From JADJOY01 sp964450125 (GTDB lineage Bacteria > JADJOY01): a stretch of 64,000 bases of DNA. The notes below the pieces were generated by a model that was not told the DNA's origin, did not search any database, and saw nothing but the letters and a program-made list of their open reading frames with translations. The stretch is taken from positions 1 to 64,000 of the forward strand of contig CAYVDO010000001.1 of NCBI GenBank assembly GCA_964450125.1, written 5' to 3'. Numbering within the stretch: the stretch's first letter is position 1; every line of letters starts with the position of its first letter. Shown one piece after another: positions 8,704-17,282 of this stretch. The position numbers and the translations under genes are program-made.

Positions 8704-9349
8704 TCCGTACGTGGCGCCTCGCTCACCCGCGCTGCTGCGTGCGTCGGCAGCGCGCCGACACGCGTGGTTGCTCGCTTGGGCCTTGGCGTTCGGCATCCTC
8801 AGCGCATCGACGCGCGCAGCGGACGACGTCACGGTCTATCTCAGCGCCGACGAAGCGATGAAGCTCGCGTTTCCCCTGGCGAATCGCTTCGACGTGACGA
8901 GTGTCGCGGTGCCGGGCGCGGTTCGGGCGTCGTTGAGCGAGCGTTTGGGGGAGCCCTTTTCCACCGCCACCATCGAGGTGCACCGCGCGTTCGCCAGCGA
9001 CGGCGGAGGCGAGCGCCTCGTGGGACGTGCCCTGCTCAACGACGATGTCGGCAAGTACCGCCCCATCACGTATCTCGTTGCCGTCGATACGAAGGGGGAA
9101 GTCGTGCGGGTGGAATTGCTCGTCTATCGCGAGTCGCACGGCGGCGAGGTGCGCGCTCGTGGCTTTCTGGATCAGTACGAGGGCAGGAGCGCTGGCGATT
9201 CGGTGCGTGTGGGCAAGGACATCACGTCGATCTCCGGCGCCACGCTGTCCGCACGTGCGGTCTCCAAGGGCGTCAAGCGGACGCTGTTGCTGCTGCAGGC
9301 GCTCGACGCCGCCAGTTCGCCAGGGGCCGCGGCGGGAGGGCCCCCATGA
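8696..9349 (+). CDS. secreted FMN-binding domain protein (covalent flavin)
   Basis: A 217-residue protein with an N-terminal signal sequence (hydrophobic stretch about residues 23-38, Ala-rich cleavage region) and a C-terminal FMN_bind domain. The flavinylation motif SGATLS appears near residues 182-187 after KDITSI; the Thr is the expected FMN-phosphoester site, attached by ApbE in known systems. No ApbE gene is in the window. The GTG start overlaps the end of bfr by eight bases. Covalent periplasmic flavins of this kind pass electrons to or from membrane partners, and the next gene codes for a membrane protein. Confidence 0.82.
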   Translation: MADPYVAPRSPALLRASAARRHAWLLAWALAFGILSASTRAADDVTVYLSADEAMKLAFPLANRFDVTSVAVPGAVRASLSERLGEPFSTATIEVHRAFASDGGGERLVGRALLNDDVGKYRPITYLVAVDTKGEVVRVELLVYRESHGGEVRARGFLDQYEGRSAGDSVRVGKDITSISGATLSARAVSKGVKRTLLLLQALDAASSPGAAAGGPP

Positions 9350-9864
9350 CGCCCTCGCCCAGCACGGCGTTCGCGTCGCGCTGGCCGGACATCCGGCTGC
9401 GCGCGCTGCCGTACCCATTGCGGCTCTTCCTGACGGGATTCCTGCTCACGCTGTCGTTGGGCTACGCGCTCGGGCTCACTCACGTGTGGGAGAAGACCGG
9501 TATGAAGGCGAGCGGAATCCGGGATCGTTACGGCGCCGTCGAGACCGAGACCCACTACCCCAAGAGCCTGGGCGAGCTGCTCGAGACCACCCACAACCAC
9601 ACCATCACGTTCTCGTTCATCTTCCTGGCGCTGGGCACGCTCTTCGCCTTCACGCCCACACCGCCCCGGCTCAAAGCGGCGCTGCTGGTCGAGCCGTGGA
9701 TCGCGATACCGCTCTCCATGGGCTCCATGTTCGGCACGCGCTACCTCTCGCCGCATTTCGGCTACCTCATGTTCGTGGCGAGCGTGGCGACCGCCGCGAC
9801 GTTCGCGGCGATGGTCCTCGCGAGCCTGGCGGCGCTCTGGCTCGAGTGGGGTCCCGAGGCATGA
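9346..9864 (+). CDS. four-helix membrane protein, possible redox partner
   Basis: A 172-residue inner-membrane protein with four predicted helices (about residues 23-45, 84-104, 112-128 and 136-165). I do not recognise the family by name. Histidines lie near the membrane borders: THVWEKTG after helix 1, TTHNHTITF at the start of helix 2 and SPHFGYL at the start of helix 4, a pattern that could bind heme or metal. It overlaps the FMN-binding gene by ATGA, so the two are almost certainly co-made. A role as quinol or heme partner of the flavin protein is inference. Confidence 0.65.
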   Translation: MTPSPSTAFASRWPDIRLRALPYPLRLFLTGFLLTLSLGYALGLTHVWEKTGMKASGIRDRYGAVETETHYPKSLGELLETTHNHTITFSFIFLALGTLFAFTPTPPRLKAALLVEPWIAIPLSMGSMFGTRYLSPHFGYLMFVASVATAATFAAMVLASLAALWLEWGPEA

Positions 9865-9952
9865 TGGACGTCCACGGCGGCGTCTCGAGCTGGGACGTTC
9901 GTCGGCGCGACCTGCGCGTCCGGCTACGAATTGCCGTGCTTTCGATGTGCCG

Positions 9953-10753
9953 ATGAAGTCCGAGAATCCGACGTTTCGCGGCCAACTCGCGCTCGTCACC
10001 GGTGCTTCGAGTGGCATCGGCGCCGAGCTGGCTCGCCAGCTCGCCCGTCAGGGAGCGCGCGTCGCCATCCTCGCGCGCCGTCGCGAGCTGCTCGAAACGC
10101 TCGCCGCCGAGCTCGTGAGCGGCGGCGCCGAGGTGCTGGTGCTGACGTGCGACGTCGCCGATCCCGCCGCGGTGCGGGACGCGCTCGCGCGGCTCGAGCG
10201 CGAGCTCGGCCCGCCGGACCTCGCCATCCTGAACGCCGGCATCGGCGAGTCACGAAAGCTCGAAGAGTTCACCGTCGAGTGGGTGCGGCGCATCTTCGAG
10301 ACCAATCTCTTCGGCGTGCTCCATTTCGTGGAGCCGCTGCTCGCCGGCATGCTCGCGCGCGGGCGCGGCACGGTTGCCGTGACCTCGTCGCTGGCCCGCG
10401 ATCGCGCGATGACGCAGACGGGCGCCTACTCGGCGAGCAAGGCGGCGCTCTCCGCCGTGATCGAGTCGCTGCGCGTCGACGCATGGCCCAAGGGCGTTCG
10501 CCTCGTCACGATCGAGCCGGGTTTCGTGAAGAGCCCGATGACCGACCGCAACCGCTTCCCCATGCCTTTCATGGTGCCCACCGATCGCGCCGCCGCCATC
10601 ATCCTCCGCGGCATCGCGCGCGGTACGCCCGTGATCCGCTTCCCGTGGCCGATGGCCGCGATCACCTACGTGCTGCGCCTCTTGCCCGCGCGCCTCTTCT
10701 TGTGGGCAGGCTCGCGTCTCAGCCCCAGGCGCGACCTCAAAGCACTGGTGTGA
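9953..10753 (+). CDS. short-chain dehydrogenase/reductase
   Basis: A 266-residue classical SDR. The Rossmann motif TGASSGIG is at about residues 17-24, NAG follows beta-4 near 91-93, and the catalytic residues are the serine in TSS and YSASK about a dozen residues later. Arg residues after the first strand (LARRRE) suggest NADP(H) preference. A hydrophobic C-terminal segment suggests membrane association. ATG 9953 is chosen; a GTG six bases upstream is also possible. Substrate unknown. It converges on the debranching enzyme gene. Confidence 0.85.
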   Translation: MKSENPTFRGQLALVTGASSGIGAELARQLARQGARVAILARRRELLETLAAELVSGGAEVLVLTCDVADPAAVRDALARLERELGPPDLAILNAGIGESRKLEEFTVEWVRRIFETNLFGVLHFVEPLLAGMLARGRGTVAVTSSLARDRAMTQTGAYSASKAALSAVIESLRVDAWPKGVRLVTIEPGFVKSPMTDRNRFPMPFMVPTDRAAAIILRGIARGTPVIRFPWPMAAITYVLRLLPARLFLWAGSRLSPRRDLKALV

Positions 10754-10756
10754 TCG

Positions 10757-10778
10757 GGCAGCGCCGCTGGGCGCTGCC
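10757..10778. terminator. hairpin between convergent genes
   Basis: A perfect 9-bp stem GGCAGCGCC / GGCGCTGCC with loop GCTG, directly after the SDR stop codon and before the stop of the convergent debranching enzyme. There is no U-run on either side, so it may be a weak bidirectional terminator or mRNA end-stabiliser. Confidence 0.5.
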
Positions 10779-10782
10779 GGCG

Positions 10783-13700
10783 TCAGTGGCCGTCGAGCTT
10801 GGTGAGGACGCGCAGGAACTCGGTGACCGACCACGCCTGCGCACAGGTGCCGCGCGGGGTGTGTGGATAGTCGCCGTCTTCGATCTCGGAGATCTGGCCG
10901 ATGCAGCCGCGCTGGAGCTCGCTCTCGACGGTGCGCATCGTGGCGCGTGCCAGGTGCGTGGCGCGCGGGTCTTCCGGGAACGCCGTGAGCAGCGCTTCAC
11001 ACCACAGCGGCAAGAGGTGCGTCCACGCGGTGCCGTTGTGGTACGCGAGCTTGCGCGAGCCGTCCTCGTCGCCGACGTACTGGCCCCGGTAGGGCTGCAG
11101 GATGTCGAGCCCGGCTGGTGGAACGGTGTCGGGGAGCCATGGCCGCGAGCGCAGCCGCAGGTTGGCCACCGAGCGCAACGCACCCGGCACCACCAGCTCC
11201 CGCTGCGTCGCGATCACGGTGCGTTGGGCGTGCTCGGGCTGCGCCAGGCCGAGAGCGACCAGCCACAGCTGATTGGGCCGCAACGATTCGTCGCGCACCG
11301 CGCTCGCGGCGGGAGTATCGGCGCGAGCGGCGAGGCAGTCGGCGAACCAGCCCAGATCGTCGATCCAGAAGCGCTCGCGGATCGACGTGCGTGCCCGTGC
11401 TGCGAGCTCGCCGAGCGCGGGTCGCTCCAGGATTCGAGCCCCGAGCTCCAACGCGCGGACCCACAGCGCTTGGATCTCGATCGGATATCCCTCGCGAGGC
11501 GTGGCTGCGGGATGATTCGTATCCATCCACGAGAAGTGCGCGGGTGACCACACCAGCCCGCTCGCGGCGTCGCAGCGAATCCCGTTCGGCGTGCCGTGCA
11601 GGTAGTGCTCGCAGATCGAGGCCAGCACGTTCTTCAGCTCGACGCCCGCGAGCGACGCGCGCGCCGCCAGCGCCGGCCAGCCGATCGTCTGCGCCAGCTC
11701 CTCGATCACTCGCGTGAGCCAGAGCGGGCCATCGGAGGTGTCGCGATTGGCGTCGCCGTCTCCGACCAGCGAGTTGGGCAGCGTGCCCTCGCGTTCGCGC
11801 GCAGCGAAGGTCAGTGCCACCTCGCAGGCCTCGTCCACACGGCCGATCGCCAAGTACCCGCGTGCGGCGATCAGCGCGTCACGGCTCCAATCGAGGAACC
11901 ACGGATAGCCGGCCATCACGGTGTGCCGGCCGTTGCGCTTCGCGAGGAACTGGCTTGCCGCGCAGCGCAACACGTCCACGAGCTCCTCGGGACTGGCGTC
12001 GCGGTGGGTAGCGGCGGGCGCTGGAGCGGGGGTGGTGCGATAGCGTCCGATCGACACCTCGGCGACGGAGATCGCAAGGCTCGCGGCGCCGCGCCCCGGC
12101 GTGAGTGGGACGCGGAAATAGCCTGGGCTCAGGGTGTCACCGGCAGCTTCCTGACCACGCGTCGCCTCGAACGGGTGTTGGACGTTGTAGATCCACTCGT
12201 CCTCGACGTGGAAGGCGCCTGCGCTCGCCACGGCACAGAGCTCGAGGCCGTGACCCAAGTCGCGCCGGAAGCCGCATCCCTGGTTGGCCGCGAGCGCTCG
12301 GTAACCCGCCGCGAATGCCGCCTGATCGATGCCGTGGGCCTTGGTCTCGCCGTGGTGGCCGCGCAGCTCGAGGTCCGGGCGCACGATGAGCGTCAGCGTG
12401 TCGCTTCGTTCCGACTCCCAGCGCAGCTCGACGGTGACCACGTTGCTGTCCGGGTCGAGCGTCACGCGCTCCTCGACGTGCACGGTGCCGCCGGGCAGCT
12501 CGAAGCGGTAGCTCCAGGTGGGCGTCGGCCAGCGCTGGAAGTCGGTCACGTACTCGCGATCGAGCGGGTACGAGACCATCGGTGTCGCCACCCACGCGCG
12601 CAGCCGCTTTGCCACCACCACGCGCTCGTCGGGTCCGGTTGGATGCAGATTGGCTGCGAGCAACGCGTCGTACTTCGACCAGATGGTGCGCGGCGCGAGT
12701 GGCAACAGGGTGTACGAGCCTCGCGCGTTCGTGAGCAGGAAGCGATGGGAGGGATCGATGGCCTCCCGCTCGAAACGCAGCCGCACGGGCCTCGGTTCGG
12801 CGCGCAGGCTGAGCGCGTGTCCCTGAGTGGCGATCCACTTGGGCTCATCTGCATCGGTCGCGCCGGCGGCAGCGGCGGGACGGTCGAGCCGGCTGTGCTC
12901 GATGCGGAACTCACCTTCCGGCACCAGCGCGAATGCGACATAGCGTCGATCGCCGAAGTCGCGGAAGGTTTCGAGCTCGGCCGAGTCGTCGGCGAAACGC
13001 AGCCGCACGCGAAACGGCACGTTTTCTTCGATGTAGAGGAACTGGTTCGCGCCGAGCACGTGCAAACGATCGGCGCGCGCTGCGCTCCAGTGGCTGACGC
13101 CCAGGAATCGGTCGCCGTCGGATGCTTCGAGAAGGCGCCGCGCCAGCTCGGCGCAGTCGTTCGGGACGCCGAGGGACACGGCGGCGAGAAGCCCGCGCAG
13201 ACCCTCCCGGCGAACGGCGTCGGTGAGCAGCTCGAAGCCGCTCAGCTCGACACGCTCACCCCAGAGCTCGCCGAGGATCCAGCGCAGGCGGCGCTCTTCC
13301 TCGTCGTGCTGCCGGGCGCGCGCGACCGCTTCGCCGGATTCGAGAGGCTGGGTGCGCTCCAGGTCGAGACAAACGACCTCGAACGGGTTCAGTGAAAACG
13401 TCGTCGATGGATCGAGCATACGGCGGGTCAGAATGCAGGTTCGATGCCCGCCGGGAATCGCGACATTTGCAGGAAAACGGATGCTATCTCGGTGGGTTCG
13501 ACCATCGAGATTGATGAGGATCAAGACTTTTTCGCGGTCGCGTTGTCGGAAGAACGCCAGAATTCCCGACTCCATCCCCTCGATCGGGAGGATCCGTGAC
13601 GTCCCCCAGAAGACGGGATGTTGACGCGTGAGGTCGCTCAGTTGGCGCAGCCACCCGACGAGGTTCGGGGTGCCGCCCCAGTTGAGACCCGACGAGCCGT

Positions 13701-15114
13701 GCACGTCGACCCGCTCGCTGGCCAGCCACTCGACGCCGTTGGTGAAGCCGAACGCCCCGGCCTGGGAAGTGAGCGCCGCGAGCGCCACGCGCATGCGAGC
13801 GTACGCTTCGCCGCCCGCAGCGAGACGCGGATTGTCGTGGGTCTCGGCGTAGTTCGCGAGAATGCCCAGCTCGGCGCCGGTGTGGTCGAGATGGCGCAGG
13901 TAGCCATGCAGCATCTCGTTACCGTGCTGTTGGAAGATCTCCGAATACGCCCACTGCATGCCGCCCATCTTGAGGATCGACTCGGTGGCTTCCCACGGGC
14001 CGCCCAGCCCTTCGAGGAGGAAGAGGGTGCTCGGGAAGACGTCGTGAACTCGCGCCGTCACGTACTCCCAGAGCTCGGCGGGGAGCATGTAGCCGGCGTC
14101 GCAGCGAAAGGCGTCGACGCCGCGTGCGCACCACGTGAGCAAGCTCTCCGCGAGATGGCGCCACAGCGACGGGTTGCGATCGTCGAGCTCGACCAGGTCT
14201 TCCCAGGTGACCCCCCAGGCGCCCGGTGAGTGGAAGCGCCCGTCCGCGTGCCGCACGAACCACTCGGGATGCGCGTTGAGGAGCTCGGTCGCCCAGCCGA
14301 GATGGTTCGCGGCGATGTCGAGCATGACCTCGCCGCCGAGCGCGTGGACGCGGGCGCAGAGCTCTTGAAACTGCTCGGCGGGGGTGCGATCGACGCGGAA
14401 CTCGAGGTAGGCGTGGCCGACGCTGGTGAGATCGGTGGCGGCGTAAGGGCTGCCGTAACGGCCCATGCGCGCGTAGACGGTGGGCGTTTCCTGCACGGGC
14501 AGGAGGTGCAGGATGCGCACGCCCAACTCGTGGAAGAGGAATGGGAGCTCGCGAGCGAGGTCCGTGAGCGTGCCGCTCGGTGGGATGACCGTGAATCCCT
14601 GGCGCTCGAGCGCCAGAACTTGGTCGTTTTCGAGGAGCTCGCGTGCTTCGCGGAGCTTCTTGGTGGGACCGAACTGGCGCGGGAACGCCGTGTAGATCGT
14701 GTTCGCACCGCGCCACTTGAGACCGTGCACGGAGGCGTAGCTGTTGGGTCCTCCCACCCAGTGCTCGACGCCGTCGACGAGCACGTAGCACTTGAGCTCG
14801 TAGTAACCGGGGCGATGTGCGATCAGCTCGGCGGCGAAGGTGTCGGGCGCGCTTCGCGTCAGCTCGATGTCGCGCCAGCCGCGCACGATGCGGGGCACAC
14901 CGTGCTCCACGCGCTCGATCACGTGGCGGCGCTTCTCGGGTGCCGAGTTGAGATCGGTGCGGACGAAGGCACGTGCGTCCGCAGGCAGCTCGATGGGCGC
15001 ATCGTCGGCGCCGAGGGCGCGGACGCCCACATGGAGAATTTCGCCGGCGTAGAGCAGGCGGCCCCGCCCCGGCTGGGGCATCTGCACGAGCTCGAAATCG
15101 GACACGGCGCTCAC
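10783..15114 (-). CDS. bifunctional glycogen debranching enzyme (GH13 plus amylo-1,6-glucosidase)
   Basis: A 1443-residue protein with two catalytic parts. Residues about 130-580 form a GH13 (alpha-amylase) barrel with all four signature regions: DIAANH 266-271, FRCDAG with nucleophile D339, LLEG with acid E368, and THDN with D427. Residues about 780-1443 match the C-terminal amylo-alpha-1,6-glucosidase domain, with the landmark GYPWFLDWSRD at 1069-1079. This is the transferase-plus-glucosidase layout of eukaryotic debranching enzyme, also seen in some bacteria. The GTG at 15114 overlaps the amidase stop codon (GTGA), so I reject the long upstream extension, which is arginine-rich antisense shadow. 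It probably debranches glycogen in the cytoplasm. Confidence 0.88.
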   Translation of the reverse strand: MSAVSDFELVQMPQPGRGRLLYAGEILHVGVRALGADDAPIELPADARAFVRTDLNSAPEKRRHVIERVEHGVPRIVRGWRDIELTRSAPDTFAAELIAHRPGYYELKCYVLVDGVEHWVGGPNSYASVHGLKWRGANTIYTAFPRQFGPTKKLREARELLENDQVLALERQGFTVIPPSGTLTDLARELPFLFHELGVRILHLLPVQETPTVYARMGRYGSPYAATDLTSVGHAYLEFRVDRTPAEQFQELCARVHALGGEVMLDIAANHLGWATELLNAHPEWFVRHADGRFHSPGAWGVTWEDLVELDDRNPSLWRHLAESLLTWCARGVDAFRCDAGYMLPAELWEYVTARVHDVFPSTLFLLEGLGGPWEATESILKMGGMQWAYSEIFQQHGNEMLHGYLRHLDHTGAELGILANYAETHDNPRLAAGGEAYARMRVALAALTSQAGAFGFTNGVEWLASERVDVHGSSGLNWGGTPNLVGWLRQLSDLTRQHPVFWGTSRILPIEGMESGILAFFRQRDREKVLILINLDGRTHRDSIRFPANVAIPGGHRTCILTRRMLDPSTTFSLNPFEVVCLDLERTQPLESGEAVARARQHDEEERRLRWILGELWGERVELSGFELLTDAVRREGLRGLLAAVSLGVPNDCAELARRLLEASDGDRFLGVSHWSAARADRLHVLGANQFLYIEENVPFRVRLRFADDSAELETFRDFGDRRYVAFALVPEGEFRIEHSRLDRPAAAAGATDADEPKWIATQGHALSLRAEPRPVRLRFEREAIDPSHRFLLTNARGSYTLLPLAPRTIWSKYDALLAANLHPTGPDERVVVAKRLRAWVATPMVSYPLDREYVTDFQRWPTPTWSYRFELPGGTVHVEERVTLDPDSNVVTVELRWESERSDTLTLIVRPDLELRGHHGETKAHGIDQAAFAAGYRALAANQGCGFRRDLGHGLELCAVASAGAFHVEDEWIYNVQHPFEATRGQEAAGDTLSPGYFRVPLTPGRGAASLAISVAEVSIGRYRTTPAPAPAATHRDASPEELVDVLRCAASQFLAKRNGRHTVMAGYPWFLDWSRDALIAARGYLAIGRVDEACEVALTFAAREREGTLPNSLVGDGDANRDTSDGPLWLTRVIEELAQTIGWPALAARASLAGVELKNVLASICEHYLHGTPNGIRCDAASGLVWSPAHFSWMDTNHPAATPREGYPIEIQALWVRALELGARILERPALGELAARARTSIRERFWIDDLGWFADCLAARADTPAASAVRDESLRPNQLWLVALGLAQPEHAQRTVIATQRELVVPGALRSVANLRLRSRPWLPDTVPPAGLDILQPYRGQYVGDEDGSRKLAYHNGTAWTHLLPLWCEALLTAFPEDPRATHLARATMRTVESELQRGCIGQISEIEDGDYPHTPRGTCAQAWSVTEFLRVLTKLDGH

Positions 15115-16559
15115 ACGGCGTACAGGCCACGACCCGGCCGCCAGCCGCCGAGCGCATCTTGCACGATGCGCGCCGCAGCGAGCGTGAGGTCGTCTCGAAG
15201 GCGCGGTCCCACGATCTGTACGCCGGTGGGCAAGTCGTGCTCGTCGCGTCCGGCGGGAATGCACGTCACCGGAAGCTCCAGCACGTTGAACACGCCGGTG
15301 GAGATCCATTCGAGCGGTCTCAGGAGCGGCCCGCGATGGCGCGGTGCCACTCGTGGGAACGCAGGACACACCAGGACGCCGTCCTCACCGAGACGCGTTT
15401 CGATCTCGTCGCGCAAGGCGTGGCGAAGCTCGCCGGCGTCGCGAATCTTCTCGGACACGCGGCCGCCGCTCAGCACTTCGCCAAGGACGGTCGCGAGCGC
15501 GGGCCACGTGTGGTGGGAGCGTCCGAAGGGCAAGCGAGCGAGCTCGCGCCACAGCGGGATGGGTACGCCGTCGCCGAGGACGTGACCGAAGGACTCCGCG
15601 GACCCCGACCGCACCGCGCCGAACCAGATGTCGACGCCGCGGTCGAGGAGTGTCGGCCGCCACGGCTCGGCGGCGAGCCCGCGATCGGTGAAGGCGCTCA
15701 CGGCTCGCCGCACCGCGGCCGCCATGCTCGCGGTCGACGGGAATTGGCCGTGCTCGTACCAGAACACGCGCCGCGCGCCCCGCTCGGGCGTGCGGAGCCG
15801 CCGAAACGGCGGGGCGTCGACTGCGTCGTCCTCGCCATCCGGGCCGCTCAGGATCTCCATCGCGAGCTCGAGATCCTCGACGCTGCGCGCCAGCGGCCCG
15901 CACACCGCATAGCGCCGCACTTGGCCGTGCGCCGCCGGGAAATGCCCCGTGCCCGGCACGCGTCCCGCGCTCGGCTTGTGGCCGGCGACGCCGCAGAAAT
16001 GCGCCGGCATGCGGATCGAGCCACCGATGTCGCTGCCCAGGCCGATCGGCGAGGCGCCGGCGCCGATGATCGCGCCCTCGCCGCCGCTCGATCCACCGGG
16101 TGTGCGGCGCGTGTCGTGCGGGTTCGACGTGCGACCGTGGATGGGATTCACCGACTCCATCCACATCGCGGCCTCGGGGACGTTGGTGGTGCCGATGGGG
16201 ATCGCGCCCGCGGCGAGCATGCGCGCGACGATGGTCGCGTGTCGATCGGCGATGCGATGCCGCCGCGCGTGGATTCCCGCCGTCCACGGCAGCCCCTGAA
16301 ACGCGAACGTCTCCTTCACGCTGCACGGCACACCGAAGAGCGGCGGCAGCTCGTCCGCGGTACCGCGCACCAGCGTCTCGTTGGCGCGGCGTGCCGCATC
16401 GCGGGCGCGGTCGAAGAGCGGGGTCACGATCGCGTTGATGCGACCGTTCACCTCCAACGTGCGATCGAGGTGCGCGTCCATCACCTCGAGCGGCGAAAGC
16501 TCACGCGCGCGGATCAGGCGCGCCAGCTCGCTGGCCGAGAGTAGACAGAGTTCGTTCAT
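15111..16559 (-). CDS. amidase-signature family hydrolase
   Basis: A 482-residue member of the amidase-signature family, which hydrolyses carboxamides by a Ser-cisSer-Lys triad. The lysine is in VKETF near residue 85, the Gly/Ser-rich signature begins TPGGSSGGEG near 158-167, and the nucleophile is the serine of DIGGSIR near 182-188. The C terminus ends with the usual GVQIVGPRLRDD block. The ATG at 16559 precedes a conserved helix; the longer upstream frame is shadow. It overlaps the debranching enzyme by four bases. Substrate cannot be predicted; fatty-acid amide hydrolase-like or 6-aminohexanoate-type activities are the nearest guesses. Confidence 0.88.
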   Translation of the reverse strand: MNELCLLSASELARLIRARELSPLEVMDAHLDRTLEVNGRINAIVTPLFDRARDAARRANETLVRGTADELPPLFGVPCSVKETFAFQGLPWTAGIHARRHRIADRHATIVARMLAAGAIPIGTTNVPEAAMWMESVNPIHGRTSNPHDTRRTPGGSSGGEGAIIGAGASPIGLGSDIGGSIRMPAHFCGVAGHKPSAGRVPGTGHFPAAHGQVRRYAVCGPLARSVEDLELAMEILSGPDGEDDAVDAPPFRRLRTPERGARRVFWYEHGQFPSTASMAAAVRRAVSAFTDRGLAAEPWRPTLLDRGVDIWFGAVRSGSAESFGHVLGDGVPIPLWRELARLPFGRSHHTWPALATVLGEVLSGGRVSEKIRDAGELRHALRDEIETRLGEDGVLVCPAFPRVAPRHRGPLLRPLEWISTGVFNVLELPVTCIPAGRDEHDLPTGVQIVGPRLRDDLTLAAARIVQDALGGWRPGRGLYAV

Positions 16560-16640
16560 GGTTGCGGGGAATGCAATTCCGCTATGCGGGCGCTCGGTAT
16601 ACTCGGCCGCCGATCCACTGCGGAGAAGACGGAGGCCCAC

Positions 16641-16994
16641 GTGGCGACCTACGAAATCTGGCACAACCCGCGTTGCGGCAAGTCTCGCACCACCCTCGAA
16701 CGCCTTGCGAAGGCCGGCGTGACGCCGAACGTGATCGAGTACCTCAAGAATCCGCCCACCAAGGCGCGCATCCAGAGCGTGCTCGCGCTGCTCGGCTTCG
16801 ACGATCCGCGCGCGCTCATGCGCACTGGCGAGCCGATCTACAAAGAGCTCGGCCTCGCAACAGTGACTGCCAAGTCGGCCCTCATCGAGGCCATGGCCGC
16901 CAACCCCATCCTCATCGAGCGCCCGGTGGTCATCAAGGACGACAAGCGGGCCGTGCTCGGCCGTCCTCCCGAGAACGTCGACCAGTTGCTCTGA
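16641..16994 (+). CDS. ArsC-family arsenate reductase-like protein
   Basis: A 117-residue thioredoxin-fold protein of the glutaredoxin-coupled ArsC/YfgD family. The active-site loop is NPRCGKSR at about residues 8-15. Three arginines expected in ArsC are visible: R in MRTGEPIYK, R in ERPVVI and R in GRPPENV. The GTG at 16641 is chosen because GGAGG lies five bases upstream. It stands alone, with no arsR or arsenite pump nearby, so a general thiol oxidoreductase role is as likely as arsenate reduction. Divergent from the amidase. Confidence 0.85.
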   Translation: MATYEIWHNPRCGKSRTTLERLAKAGVTPNVIEYLKNPPTKARIQSVLALLGFDDPRALMRTGEPIYKELGLATVTAKSALIEAMAANPILIERPVVIKDDKRAVLGRPPENVDQLL

Positions 16995-17282
16995 CGTCGT
17001 TCTCGACAGTGGCGCCATCGGCTGGGGCTTGGCGCCTGCCACGAGCCAGCAACCGGAACTCGAGCGAGGCTCGGCGTGGAAATCGATCTCGTGCTCAGAT
17101 GAGCAGAGTTCCGGCTCGGGTCGAGCTACGCCCTCGATGCTCAGCTCTGCATCGAGGCGTTCCGAGCTCGGGCGGCGAACGAAGCGGTCGCGCGCGTTCG
17201 CCGACACTGCGAATTCGCGTTCGTACTGCCGTGCCTAGCAATGGGCCGATGGGGAGCGATCAGGCCCGCGCGAGCGGCGTGC

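Noticed and set aside
16995..17282. A tRNA or small RNA gene between arsC-like and DUF222 genes
   Set aside because: No cloverleaf or conserved TTCGA arm could be built; several local inverted repeats only.
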